Shown piece after piece: positions 5,981 through 14,400 of a DNA stretch of 20,421 nucleotides. This DNA comes from Patescibacteria group bacterium. Lineage in GTDB: Bacteria; Patescibacteriota; Patescibacteriia; WFTA01; S139-112. The notes under the pieces were generated by a model. The model searched no databases, was not told where the DNA came from, and saw only the letters and a program-made list of their open reading frames with translations. Position numbers and translations under genes: made by a program. Numbering within the stretch: position 1 is the stretch's first letter; each line of letters begins with the position of its first letter. Location of the stretch: positions 1 through 20,421 of the forward strand of contig WFTA01000042.1 in NCBI GenBank assembly GCA_015485715.1. Reading direction: 5' to 3'.

Positions 5981-8869
5981 TCAACCATCTTTCTTAACAA
6001 CTTCAATATCGTCAAATCCTGCCTTATCTTTCACCTCTTCTATACTCTGTTTAGAACCTAAAACCACAAGATTTGAATTTTTGGCAAAATTTGCAAACAC
6101 CTCTGCCATCTTTTTAATATCCTGTAATTTTAGATCAAATAAATTATCCTTCATCTCTTGTCTCATCTCTCTGGTGATGCCAGACAAAGATCTGAGCATA
6201 GCAGTCCATCCTCTTTCTGACGGCTTTAGGTATCTGTCATAATCTCCAATTGCAGATATAATAATTCTATCGAGTTTTTCCTCTGGCAAATCAAGATTAG
6301 AAATATATTCAAACAAACTGTCTATAGTTTGGATAGTAGATATTATATTAGGATCGCGATATGAACCAACAAACAGCAAACCATCAAAAAGATTAAAACC
6401 AATTCTTGGACCATACGCCCCGCCCTGAATTCGTATTTTATTCCATAAGTACTCATATCTTAAATAATTGGCAAGAGCGAAAAGAGAAGCTCTTGAAGAT
6501 AAAGACCTATCATAATCATAGACACTAAATCCTCCTTTTACCACATAATTTACATGACTGTCTATGATATAGGCTTTTTTAAAATGTGAATTATGCGGTA
6601 AAATCCACTTATGGTACTCTGTTTTTTTATCATCAAAACATTTATCTATATCTTCTATATATCTGTCTGATCTATCCAAATCATCCTGAGACGATGTTAT
6701 ATTATATATCACCTTACTTCTTGTAAACAGAAAATCCCTTATCTCCAAAAAACTTCTATATACCTTATCCCAATCATCTGTAATACTATGTGATAACTCC
6801 TGCAGAAACTTATAATAAGAAATACCTGCTATCTGCTCCTCTAAGTAGGTATGGTAGTATTTACCAGCTTCAGAAGCAGTTATAGCAAAATATGTTCCGT
6901 AGTTTATAATATATTCGCCTATGACAGATTTTTCTTCAAGTAAAATCTGCTTAAATCTTTCTTTATCTGAAAAATTAGTGTCAAATAATGCCTCTTTGAA
7001 CAGACTAAACATCTTACCTGCATTTTCAATCAAAGATTTAGAAGTTAAAAAGCCGTAAAGCACACTCTCGTCAGGCTTTAGAAACTTGCTTAAAACAGCC
7101 ATCTTGGCACTTATACCTCCTGTATATATACCTACATCATTTAAAAAATCAGTATAAGATCTATCTTTATTCATTTTTATCAATGATTTAAAAAACAAAG
7201 GGATAAAGGGGATTAAATCCTGTCTAATGCCTGATAAATCAAATCCTATTTCTGCATATACAAGCCCTTCTGCATCTACTGGATTTTTATATATCCTGCC
7301 TTGTTTTTTGCTTTCTAAAAAGTTAGCTTCTCTATCTAAATCAGTTTTCTTCAAAGAAGGAACTGAAGATGCTGTTTTCTTCTCCGTATTTTTCAAAACA
7401 TCTGTATATTTTTTTATCTCCTGCTTTTCTTCTTCAGTCATATTCTGTAAAATATCAGTTAGCCTTCCCTCTTCTTCCCTATTATACCTTTCCATTAAAT
7501 GGGCATCAGGCTCCAAAATCTGAATCATCTTATGCGGATTTTTAACAAGATATTTATTTATAAGATATTCAAAATACCCTCCCTGCTTTACTTTCTCTTT
7601 TATCTCCTGAAAATATTTATTAAAATTAAGCCTGCTGAATACATCTGCTCTATAGAGCCATGCAGTTGTTGTATAAACCAGAAGATTGATGCCTTTGGGA
7701 TCATGCTCAGAGTAAAAACTTTTCTCTTTTAGCTTGAACTCTAAAAAATTAAGCGCAGATAAGATGCCTTTTGTGTCTACTCCCTTGGACTGTTCATCTA
7801 TAACCTCCCTTACAATATCTGCAACTTTATCTATATTATCCTTTGAAACCCCTTTAAGCCCTGCTGATAAAATCATCTGGAACATATCATCATCTCTGTC
7901 CGTACCTGATACAAAATCATCACCAAGTCCGGACTCCACAAGTTTTCTTCTCAATACTGATGCCGAATCTCCTATTAAATAATAAACAAGTATATGCAAG
8001 GATAAAAAAGTAAAAGTATCTGTAATATCATCAAGAAGCACATTATAAGTTACATAATACTTATCTTCGGTTGACTGATATTTATCAATATATTTTTTTT
8101 CCTTCAGGTCAAGGGTTTTTTGAAAGTATGGCACATCTAAATCTATCTTTTCTTCTCTGGTATATGCACCCACATACTCATCTATTAAACCAAAAAAATC
8201 CTTAAAATCAGAATTGCCATATAAAAATATCAAAGCATTAGAGGGATGGTAGTATTTTTTGTAATAAGCAAGATATTCATCATAGGAAAGATTTACAATT
8301 TCTTCAGGATCACCGCCGCTGTTAAACCTATACATTGTATCAGGAGATATGTGCTCCAAAACTTTATGATACAAAACTCTCTCAGGAGATGACATAGCCC
8401 CCTTCATCTCATTAAACACAACTCCTTTATAGATAAGCTTATCCCCTTCAAATTCATAATGCCAGCCTTCTTTCATAAAATACTCTTTTTTCAAAAGAGG
8501 GTTAAATACTGCATCCAGATAGACAGTTGCAAGATTATAGAGATCTTTTTCATTAACACTTGCTACAGGATAGACAGTCTTGTCAGGATAAGTCATGGCG
8601 TTTATAAAAGAAGCTATAGAACTTTTTAGAAGTTCAGTAAATGTCTCTCCGGCAAATTCAAATTTTTTGCTTCCGGACAAAACTGAGTGCTCTATAATAT
8701 GTGGCAGACCTTTGGAGTTTTTGATAAATGTTCTAAATACAACTCCAAACACTTTTTCTTGATCTGTGTTTTTAACATGTAAAATCTGAGCACCAGATTT
8801 TTCGTGCTCATACAAACTCACATCACCCACTCCTGTGATATATTCTTTTTTTACAAGCTGAAAAGACAT
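5981..8869 (-). CDS. M16C zinc metallopeptidase, presequence-protease (PreP)-like
   Basis: A 962-aa two-halved M16 peptidase of the PreP/falcilysin subfamily, which degrades peptides and short unfolded proteins inside a closed chamber. The inverted zinc motif HIIEH is at 57-61 (HxxEH, with Glu60 as general base) in PHIIEHSVLSGS. The third zinc ligand is probably Glu154 in VVFNEMKG. Other PreP-like signatures are YPDKTVYPVAS, EGWHYE and YYHPSNALIFLYGN. The C-terminal half keeps WNKIRIQGGAYG, which supplies the Arg and Tyr that complete the site. The length matches full PreP. There is no signal peptide, so it is probably cytoplasmic. It is separated from the carbonic-anhydrase-like gene by 274 bp of AT-rich repeats. 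Confidence 0.9.
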   Translation of the reverse strand: MSFQLVKKEYITGVGDVSLYEHEKSGAQILHVKNTDQEKVFGVVFRTFIKNSKGLPHIIEHSVLSGSKKFEFAGETFTELLKSSIASFINAMTYPDKTVYPVASVNEKDLYNLATVYLDAVFNPLLKKEYFMKEGWHYEFEGDKLIYKGVVFNEMKGAMSSPERVLYHKVLEHISPDTMYRFNSGGDPEEIVNLSYDEYLAYYKKYYHPSNALIFLYGNSDFKDFFGLIDEYVGAYTREEKIDLDVPYFQKTLDLKEKKYIDKYQSTEDKYYVTYNVLLDDITDTFTFLSLHILVYYLIGDSASVLRRKLVESGLGDDFVSGTDRDDDMFQMILSAGLKGVSKDNIDKVADIVREVIDEQSKGVDTKGILSALNFLEFKLKEKSFYSEHDPKGINLLVYTTTAWLYRADVFSRLNFNKYFQEIKEKVKQGGYFEYLINKYLVKNPHKMIQILEPDAHLMERYNREEEGRLTDILQNMTEEEKQEIKKYTDVLKNTEKKTASSVPSLKKTDLDREANFLESKKQGRIYKNPVDAEGLVYAEIGFDLSGIRQDLIPFIPLFFKSLIKMNKDRSYTDFLNDVGIYTGGISAKMAVLSKFLKPDESVLYGFLTSKSLIENAGKMFSLFKEALFDTNFSDKERFKQILLEEKSVIGEYIINYGTYFAITASEAGKYYHTYLEEQIAGISYYKFLQELSHSITDDWDKVYRSFLEIRDFLFTRSKVIYNITSSQDDLDRSDRYIEDIDKCFDDKKTEYHKWILPHNSHFKKAYIIDSHVNYVVKGGFSVYDYDRSLSSRASLFALANYLRYEYLWNKIRIQGGAYGPRIGFNLFDGLLFVGSYRDPNIISTIQTIDSLFEYISNLDLPEEKLDRIIISAIGDYDRYLKPSERGWTAMLRSLSGITREMRQEMKDNLFDLKLQDIKKMAEVFANFAKNSNLVVLGSKQSIEEVKDKAGFDDIEVVKKDG

Positions 8870-9143
8870 AAATAAAAACTATCTTTAATTTTCAAATCTA
8901 CTAATTTTCAATTTTCAATAAAATTTATTAATTTTCAACCCCAATTATCTAGTTATCCAACAGAACAAGCACAACCGGGTAAATCCAACGGAGTAAAATT
9001 TACGAATTTTCAATCAGCTATTTAATTTTCCAAGGAATCAAGCTCCTAAACACTGTACCAGAATCAGTCTTATGGTTTAAATTATTAAGACATTAAGTCA
9101 TTGGAAAATTCATTGTAAATTGGTTAATTGAAAATTTTATATA
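8870..9143. repeat. Intergenic AT-rich imperfect inverted repeat
   Basis: A 274-bp non-coding stretch. The left arm (about 8886-8940) is made of TTTTCAA words, as in TAATTTTCAATTTTCAA. The right arm (about 9101-9137) has the complement, as in TTGGAAAATT and GGTTAATTGAAAATT. A perfect 10-bp pair AATTTTCCAA / TTGGAAAATT lies at about 9023-9033 and 9101-9110. A less AT-rich core at 8970-9005 contains GGGTAAATCC, AACGG and the near-palindrome GTAAAATTTAC. A possible minus-strand promoter for the peptidase (TTGTGC, 17 bp, TAGATA; 8946-8974) is weak. Confidence 0.5.
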
Positions 9144-9509
9144 CTATTTTCTTAATATCTCTTTGAAAACCTTCAATTCTGGATATTTTGATAAAATCAG
9201 CTGTTCTGCTTGCTCTTGGGCCAAAGCATAAGTATTATATTCTTCTTCTTTAGACGAAAAAGACTGGCTTCCACCATATGCTCCACAATCCTCATGGGAA
9301 AGAATATGAACCTCTTCAATTCCATGTAGTTTATAAGATATGTCTATTTGCTCCATTAAAAAACTATCCTCTTCTATACTCTTGACAGCTCCAGCTACAG
9401 TCACTAAATCATAATTATCTTCCAATCCCTTACCCATAGCATATTCTATGATTTTAGACTGAAATCTAAAATCAATACATGATATAATAAGTGCTTTACA
9501 TTTATGCAT
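9144..9509 (-). CDS. Small beta-carbonic-anhydrase-like zinc protein
   Basis: A 121-aa protein, much shorter than typical beta-carbonic anhydrases (about 190-220 aa), but with their zinc signature. Cys11-x-Asp13-x-Arg15 is in ISCIDFRFQ, and His72-x-x-Cys75 is in LSHEDCGAYGG. These match the Cys/Asp-Arg dyad and the His/Cys ligands of the family, which hydrates CO2 to bicarbonate. Whether this short form is active, or has another zinc role, cannot be told. It lies 35 bp after atpC on the same strand, so it is probably transcribed with the ATP synthase operon. Two copies of ATCTAAAATCAAT, one just before the start and one in codons 12-16, flank its 5' end. Confidence 0.75.
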   Translation of the reverse strand: MHKCKALIISCIDFRFQSKIIEYAMGKGLEDNYDLVTVAGAVKSIEEDSFLMEQIDISYKLHGIEEVHILSHEDCGAYGGSQSFSSKEEEYNTYALAQEQAEQLILSKYPELKVFKEILRK

Positions 9510-9544
9510 TGATATCTAAAATCAATTCTAAAATATGGTTTTTA

Positions 9545-10009
9545 TTACTCTTCATCCTTGACGACACCTGAACCTTTAATATATGTATGTCTTCTATATT
9601 TGCTGGCAACTTTTAATCTAGCCAAAGCTCTCTGCAGGGCAGCAGATGCTTCAGTGAATGTAACTTTGTCATATGCTTTCTCTCTCATCAGCTGTTCTGC
9701 TCTTCTTCTGGCTTGCTCCGCTCTTTCTATGTCTATTTCCTCTACTCTCTCGGCCGCATCTGCCAGCACAATTACCTCAGAGCTTCCTTTTACCTCCACA
9801 AACCCGCCTGCAACAACTAGTGGAATCTCTTCCTCTCCTTTTCTAATCTTCACCTCACCCGGAATGATGGTTGAAATAAGGGGAATATGATGCGGGAGAA
9901 TGGTAATCTCACCATTTTTTGTAGGTAAACTCACTGAATCCACAACATCCTCAAAAACTTTCCTTTCAGGGGTTATTATTGAAAATTTTATTTTTTCTTC
10001 TTCAGGCAT
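9545..10009 (-). CDS. atpC: F1Fo ATP synthase subunit epsilon
   Basis: Epsilon of the F1 central stalk, which couples rotation to the c ring and can inhibit ATP hydrolysis. The 154-aa protein has an N-terminal beta-sandwich (about 8-92) with PTKNGEITILPHHIPLIS and VVAGGFVEVKGSSEVIVLAD. The C-terminal helical hairpin (about 95-140) is rich in Glu, Arg and Ala. Residues after about 140 form a basic tail slightly longer than usual. It is the last ATP synthase gene but is detached from atpD by 410 bp of inverted-repeat DNA. No Shine-Dalgarno is seen before the ATG. Confidence 0.92.
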   Translation of the reverse strand: MPEEEKIKFSIITPERKVFEDVVDSVSLPTKNGEITILPHHIPLISTIIPGEVKIRKGEEEIPLVVAGGFVEVKGSSEVIVLADAAERVEEIDIERAEQARRRAEQLMREKAYDKVTFTEASAALQRALARLKVASKYRRHTYIKGSGVVKDEE

Positions 10010-10419
10010 AACTTATACTATAAATCCTAAATTCTAAATTCTAAACAATAACCAATAAACAAATTCCTAATTGACCTAATTGCACTAATTATTCTAACTA
10101 ATTTCCCAAGAACCAACAATAATTTTTCAATCCAGCCCCACTTTTTGAGGTAAATCTGTGTTATAAAACCATAGGGTGTATAATTTGATTTAAAGCAACA
10201 TATCTGCAGATAATGTTGAAAAGTGGGGCTGGGTTGTAAATTGGATAATTATTTTGGGGTTTGTTTAGAATTTCGTATTTAGAATTTTAAAATATTGTTG
10301 TTTGGTGTTTGGGATTTAATTAGGTAAATTAGAAATTAGAGCAATTGGGTTAATTTATATATGGTGTTTGGAATTTTAGGGAGTTTGTAAATTGAAAATT
10401 GAAAATTAATATAGTAATC
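10010..10419. other. 410-bp non-coding block inside the ATP synthase operon
   Basis: No ORF or RNA gene is recognisable. The block is built as nested inverted repeats. The outer arms pair AAATTCTAAATTCTAAAC words (about 10026-10047) with the complementary TTGTTTAGAATTT and TTTAGAATTTT words (10262-10290). A second layer has CTAATT words (10067-10103) against AATTAG words (10311-10340). At the centre is a GC-richer 22-bp inverted repeat. Gaps of this size are unusual between atpD and atpC, which normally abut. Confidence 0.7.
10124..10240. repeat. 117-bp inverted-repeat element, MITE-like, between atpD and atpC
   Basis: A perfect 14-bp pair: CCAGCCCCACTTTT (10132-10145) and AAAAGTGGGGCTGG (10219-10232). 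It extends outward to about 22 positions per arm (10124-10145 and 10219-10240), with one wobble and one mismatch. Inside the right arm, TATCTGCAGATA (10201-10212) is a perfect 12-bp palindrome; CAACA and TGTTG flank it with one extra A. The interior encodes nothing. A miniature inverted-repeat element is one reading; an RNA processing or attenuation structure is another. No clear target-site duplication is visible. Confidence 0.55.
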
Positions 10420-11796
10420 TTATTCTACTTCATCTATAGTTCCTTTCATGTAAAATGCTGACTCAGGTTTATCATCATGTTTTCCTTCCAAAATCTCTTT
10501 AAATCCTCTGATGGTCTCTTTAAGTGGCACATACTTTCCTTCTTTACCAGTAAATGTTTCAGCTACAAAGAAAGGCTGGGATAAAAATCTCTGTATTTTT
10601 CTTGCACGAGATACAGTAAGTTTGTCCTCATCAGAAAGCTCTTCTATACCAAGTATGGCTATAATATCCTGCAAATCTTTATACCTTTGCAAAACTCTCT
10701 GCACCCCTCTTGCTGTCTCATAATGTTCTTCTCCTATAATTGCAGGATCCAATATAGTAGAGGTCGAATCAAGCGGATCCACAGCAGGATAGATACCAAG
10801 CTCAGCTAAAGATCTTGAAAGAACTACTGTTGAGTCAAGGTGTGCAAAGGTAGTAGCAGGTGCCGGGTCTGTCAGGTCATCTGCTGGTACATAGACTGCC
10901 TGCACAGAGGTAATAGAACCTTTTTTGGTAGATGTTATCCTCTCCTGCAAAGCGCCCATCTCTTCTGCAAGTGTGGGCTGATAACCTACTGCTGAAGGAA
11001 GTCTGCCCAAAAGTGCTGATACTTCTGACCCAGCCTGCGTAAATCTGAATATATTATCTATAAAAAGCAAAACGTCTTGACCTTCTTCATCTCTGAAATA
11101 CTCTGCCATCGTAAGCCCGGTGAGTCCTACTCTCATTCTGCTTCCGGGCGGCTCATTCATCTGCCCGAATACAAGAACAGTCTTATCAAGCACGCCTGAT
11201 TCCTTCATCTCATGATAAAGATCGTTTCCTTCTCTGGATCTTTCACCAACGCCAGCAAACACAGATACACCACCATGTTCTTGGGCTATATTTCTGATAA
11301 GCTCCATGATAATAACGGTTTTACCCACTCCAGCACCGCCAAACATTCCCACCTTTCCCCCCTTAAGTATAGGTGCAATCAAATCTATCACTTTAATACC
11401 TGTCTCAAGTATCTCATACTCTGTGGATTGTTCTTTAAAAGAAGGAGGTTCTCTGTGAATGGGGTACTTTTTATTATCTTTTATGTTTTCCCCTCCATCT
11501 ATTGTCCTTCCCAAAACATTAAACATTCTACCCAGTGTAGGTTTTCCTACAGGCACACTGATGGGAGCTCCAGTGTCTTCAACCTCCATACCCCTCCTAA
11601 GACCGTCTGTTGATCCCATAGCAATACACCTTACAACTCCAGATCCTGTTGCCTGTTGTACCTCCAAGACCAGCTCTTCACCATCTTCTTTTTTCACCTT
11701 TAAAGCATTATAAATACTGGGTAGATGCTCATTAAAAGACACATCTACAACTGCTCCTATAATTTGTGTAATTTTGCCTTTTTTAGTCTCAGCCAT
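10420..11796 (-). CDS. atpD: F1Fo ATP synthase subunit beta
   Basis: The catalytic F1 subunit; three copies alternate with alpha to make ATP from ADP and phosphate. The 458-aa length is normal. The Walker A motif GGAGVGKT is at 153-160. The catalytic glutamate lies in AGVGERSREGNDLYHEM. The DELSEEN-type region appears as ELSDEDKL. Other signatures are LLFIDNIFRF and ALLGRLPSAVGYQPTL. It follows atpG after 31 bp. The downstream neighbour atpC is displaced by the inverted-repeat block, so atpC may be expressed at a different level. No Shine-Dalgarno is seen. Confidence 0.97.
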   Translation of the reverse strand: MAETKKGKITQIIGAVVDVSFNEHLPSIYNALKVKKEDGEELVLEVQQATGSGVVRCIAMGSTDGLRRGMEVEDTGAPISVPVGKPTLGRMFNVLGRTIDGGENIKDNKKYPIHREPPSFKEQSTEYEILETGIKVIDLIAPILKGGKVGMFGGAGVGKTVIIMELIRNIAQEHGGVSVFAGVGERSREGNDLYHEMKESGVLDKTVLVFGQMNEPPGSRMRVGLTGLTMAEYFRDEEGQDVLLFIDNIFRFTQAGSEVSALLGRLPSAVGYQPTLAEEMGALQERITSTKKGSITSVQAVYVPADDLTDPAPATTFAHLDSTVVLSRSLAELGIYPAVDPLDSTSTILDPAIIGEEHYETARGVQRVLQRYKDLQDIIAILGIEELSDEDKLTVSRARKIQRFLSQPFFVAETFTGKEGKYVPLKETIRGFKEILEGKHDDKPESAFYMKGTIDEVE

Positions 11797-11827
11797 ATTA
11801 TTTCAACTTAATTTATAAATTTCAAAA

Positions 11828-12781
11828 TCATTCTAATGCGGTTTTGGCAGCAGCTATTTCTGCAATCTCCTGAGTAATAGCCGATTGTCTGGCCTGATTG
11901 TATGACAATGTCAGATCATATATCATCTCACCTGCTGCATCAGTTGCATTTTTCATTGCCACCATTCTGGCAGAATGTTCAGATGCATCTGACTCAAGTA
12001 CTGCCTGATATATCTGAATTTCTATCAAACGAGGTAGAAGATCATCAAGTACTTCCTGTGCACTCGGTTCAAACAAATATCCGCCGTAGATATCCTTATT
12101 ATTGTTGTTATTGTTATTATTTAAATCCTTCTCTTCATAGACTTCCATTTTTATTTCTTCTTCTCCTTTTATATGTCCAAGATATGGATCCTCCCCGGAT
12201 ATAGGCAGCAGCTGTTTTACTCTTGGACGCTGCAGGATAGTAGATATAAAATCAGTATAGATTATAGAAATCTTATCGTACGTGCCCTTCAAATACTCAT
12301 CTATGATAAGTCTGGCCAAAGGCCTTACTTCATGAATTCTTGTTGTTACATCCACTTTATCAAACTCTGCAACCACAGTATGACCAAGCTTCACCATTGC
12401 TTCTGCCCCTTTTCTACCCATAAGAACCAAATCTGCTTCTATTTCTATTTTCTCCTTATGAAAAGCTATATAATCAGCAGCTAAGTTTATTACATTTGAA
12501 TTAAAACTTCCTGACAAACCCCTATTTGAAGTAATTAAGATGAGACCAACTCTTTTGATCTCTTCCCTCTCTTCAAGCAAAGGATGTGGATGATGATGAT
12601 AAAATTTAGACAGACGTCTTAGAATATCCCATGCCATCATAGCATAAGGCCGGGTGGATAAAACATTATTTATAGCCTTCCTCATTTTAGCAGCAGCAAC
12701 CATTTCCATAGCTCTGGTGATCTTTCTGGTTGACTTTATGGATTTTATTCTCTTTTTTATTTCTCTTATCTCTCCCGGCAT
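11828..12781 (-). CDS. atpG: F1Fo ATP synthase subunit gamma, with poly-Asn insertion
   Basis: The rotating central shaft of F1. At 317 aa it is longer than the usual 285-295 aa. The N-terminal helix (IREIKKRIKSIKSTRKITRAMEMVAAAKMRKA) and the C-terminal helix (SEHSARMVAMKNATDAAGEMIYDLTLSYNQARQ... up to the ATP-synthase gamma signature ITQEIAEIAAAKTALE) are well kept. The extra length lies in the peripheral Rossmann-like domain, in a charged loop (about 205-232) with eight consecutive Asn (221-228) encoded by mixed AAT/AAC codons. The loop is far from the shaft helices, so function is probably kept. It lies between atpA (10 bp) and atpD (31 bp). Confidence 0.95.
   Translation of the reverse strand: MPGEIREIKKRIKSIKSTRKITRAMEMVAAAKMRKAINNVLSTRPYAMMAWDILRRLSKFYHHHPHPLLEEREEIKRVGLILITSNRGLSGSFNSNVINLAADYIAFHKEKIEIEADLVLMGRKGAEAMVKLGHTVVAEFDKVDVTTRIHEVRPLARLIIDEYLKGTYDKISIIYTDFISTILQRPRVKQLLPISGEDPYLGHIKGEEEIKMEVYEEKDLNNNNNNNNKDIYGGYLFEPSAQEVLDDLLPRLIEIQIYQAVLESDASEHSARMVAMKNATDAAGEMIYDLTLSYNQARQSAITQEIAEIAAAKTALE
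12098..12121 (-). repeat. Trinucleotide (AAT/AAC)8 tract in atpG
   Basis: Eight codons AAT or AAC in a row encode Asn221-228 of gamma. The length is a multiple of three, so slippage in whole units would keep the frame. The mix of AAT and AAC means it is not a pure microsatellite, which should make it less prone to slip. Confidence 0.8.
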
Positions 12782-12791
12782 ATTTTATACT

Positions 12792-14363
12792 TTAATTAGC
12801 TGTCTCTACTTCAAACTCCATCTTGTTAAATTCCTCTATAACCTGCTTTAATTTATTCTCCAGATCCTCATCCAAATCCTTTTTAGCAACAATTTGATTA
12901 AGCAAATCTCTGTGAGCAGTGTTAACATATTCTCTAAATTTACTCTCCCATTCTCTTATTTTTTCTGGATCTATGTTATCTAAATACCCGTTAATGCCTG
13001 CATAAATAACCACTATTTGCTCCTCTACTGGAACCGGATTATACTGGGCTTGCTTAAGAAGCTCTACCAGCCTTTTTCCTCTTTCTATTTTATCTCTTGT
13101 CTCTTTATCTAAATCAGAACTAAACTGGGCAAAGGCTTCCAATTCTCTAAATTGGGCAAGTTCAAGCCTGAGGCTTCCTGCCACTTTCTTCATGGCTTTT
13201 ATCTGGGCCGCTGATCCCACTCTGGACACCGATAGCCCTACATTTACAGCAGGACGAACACCTTTATAAAAAAGATCTGCTTCTAAATATATTTGTCCGT
13301 CTGTAATAGATATAACATTGGTAGGAATATATGCAGATACATCTCCTGCCTGAGTTTCTATGATAGGAAGAGCTGTGAGCGAACCTCCTCCATACTCCTC
13401 TGCCATTTTAGCAGATCTTTCCAAAAGTCTTGAGTGCAAATAAAACACATCTCCCGGATATGCTTCTCTTCCCGGCGGTCTTCTCAAAAGAAGAGATACC
13501 TCCCTGTAAGCTACAGCATGTTTAGAGAGATCATCATAAATAATAAGGACATCCAATCCTTTATCCATAAAGTACTCACCTATAGCACATCCAGCATATG
13601 GTGCTATGTACTGCAAACTGGCAGGATCAGAGGCACTGGCTGATACCACTATTGTATACTCCATTGCTCCATATTTTCTGAGAGTCTCAACCAGTTTGGC
13701 AAGCTTTGACTCTTTTTGTCCTATAGCCACATATATACATATCATAGGATCTCTGCCTATCTCCCACTTATCTCTTGGTACTGTTTTACCCTGATTGATA
13801 ATAGTATCTATAGCTATAGTTGTTTTACCAGTCTGCCTGTCTCCAATAATTAGTTCTCTCTGTCCCCTACCAATAGGTATCATGGCATCTATAGCTTTTA
13901 TACCGGTCTGCACTGGGGTATCTACTGACTTTCTGGTAATCACTCCCGGTGCTATTTTTTCGAGAGGATAAAACTCTCCCTCTTTTATTTTTACATCTCC
14001 CTGTCCATCCAATGCTTTCCCCAGAGGATTGATGACCCTTCCTATAAGCTCATTGCCTACCTCAACAGATAAAACCTTACCTGTCGTCTTTACCAGATCC
14101 CCTTCTTTAATCTTTGTCCACTCATCAAGAGCGACAATTCCCACCATATCCTCTTCAAGATTTAAAACTACCCCTGACACAATATTCTTTCCCCCTTCGG
14201 AATGTATTTCTACCAACTCCATGCTGGCAGCTTTACTTAGCCCAACAGCTGATATCACACCATCATAAACAGCAGTTACGTATCCTACATTTTCAACCTC
14301 TGGTGAAAAGGTATAACCTTTAATTTTTTCTTTCAATGATTCAACTATATAATCTTTACTCAT
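12792..14363 (-). CDS. atpA: F1Fo ATP synthase subunit alpha
   Basis: The non-catalytic nucleotide-binding F1 subunit, which supplies the arginine finger to the beta site. The length is 523 aa, slightly above the usual 500-515. The Walker A motif GDRQTGKT is at 174-181. RVVNALGXPID appears as RVINPLGKALDG. Family signatures PGREAYPGDVFYLHSRLLERSAK and GLSVSRVGSAAQ, the latter with the finger arginine, are present. A variable, charged C-terminal tail (about 490-523, DLDEDLENKLKQVIEEFNKM) makes up the extra length. The sequence just before the ATG contains AAAGG, a weak Shine-Dalgarno candidate. It follows atpH after 37 bp. Confidence 0.97.
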   Translation of the reverse strand: MSKDYIVESLKEKIKGYTFSPEVENVGYVTAVYDGVISAVGLSKAASMELVEIHSEGGKNIVSGVVLNLEEDMVGIVALDEWTKIKEGDLVKTTGKVLSVEVGNELIGRVINPLGKALDGQGDVKIKEGEFYPLEKIAPGVITRKSVDTPVQTGIKAIDAMIPIGRGQRELIIGDRQTGKTTIAIDTIINQGKTVPRDKWEIGRDPMICIYVAIGQKESKLAKLVETLRKYGAMEYTIVVSASASDPASLQYIAPYAGCAIGEYFMDKGLDVLIIYDDLSKHAVAYREVSLLLRRPPGREAYPGDVFYLHSRLLERSAKMAEEYGGGSLTALPIIETQAGDVSAYIPTNVISITDGQIYLEADLFYKGVRPAVNVGLSVSRVGSAAQIKAMKKVAGSLRLELAQFRELEAFAQFSSDLDKETRDKIERGKRLVELLKQAQYNPVPVEEQIVVIYAGINGYLDNIDPEKIREWESKFREYVNTAHRDLLNQIVAKKDLDEDLENKLKQVIEEFNKMEFEVETAN

Positions 14364-14400
14364 AACCTTTTACTTAATTATTCCTACACATACCTGCATC

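Noticed and set aside
5981..5983. Alternative genetic code with TGA as glycine
   Set aside because: TGA ends the peptidase and RmuC genes at lengths and sequences expected for their families, so TGA is a stop here.
8952..8960. Another DnaA box (TTATCCAAC)
   Set aside because: Mismatches at the two last positions and no consensus promoter next to it.
9464..9526. Direct repeat ATCTAAAATCAAT twice as a mobile-element target duplication
   Set aside because: The copies are 50 bp apart with one inside the carbonic-anhydrase-like coding sequence and nothing inserted between them; similar words are common in this AT-rich DNA.
10010..10419. CRISPR array in the atpD-atpC gap
   Set aside because: The repeats are short, imperfect, inverted rather than direct, and not regularly spaced.
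9558..14323. Plus-strand open frames antisense to the ATP synthase genes
   Set aside because: They mirror strongly conserved minus-strand genes, have no family signature and no start signals.
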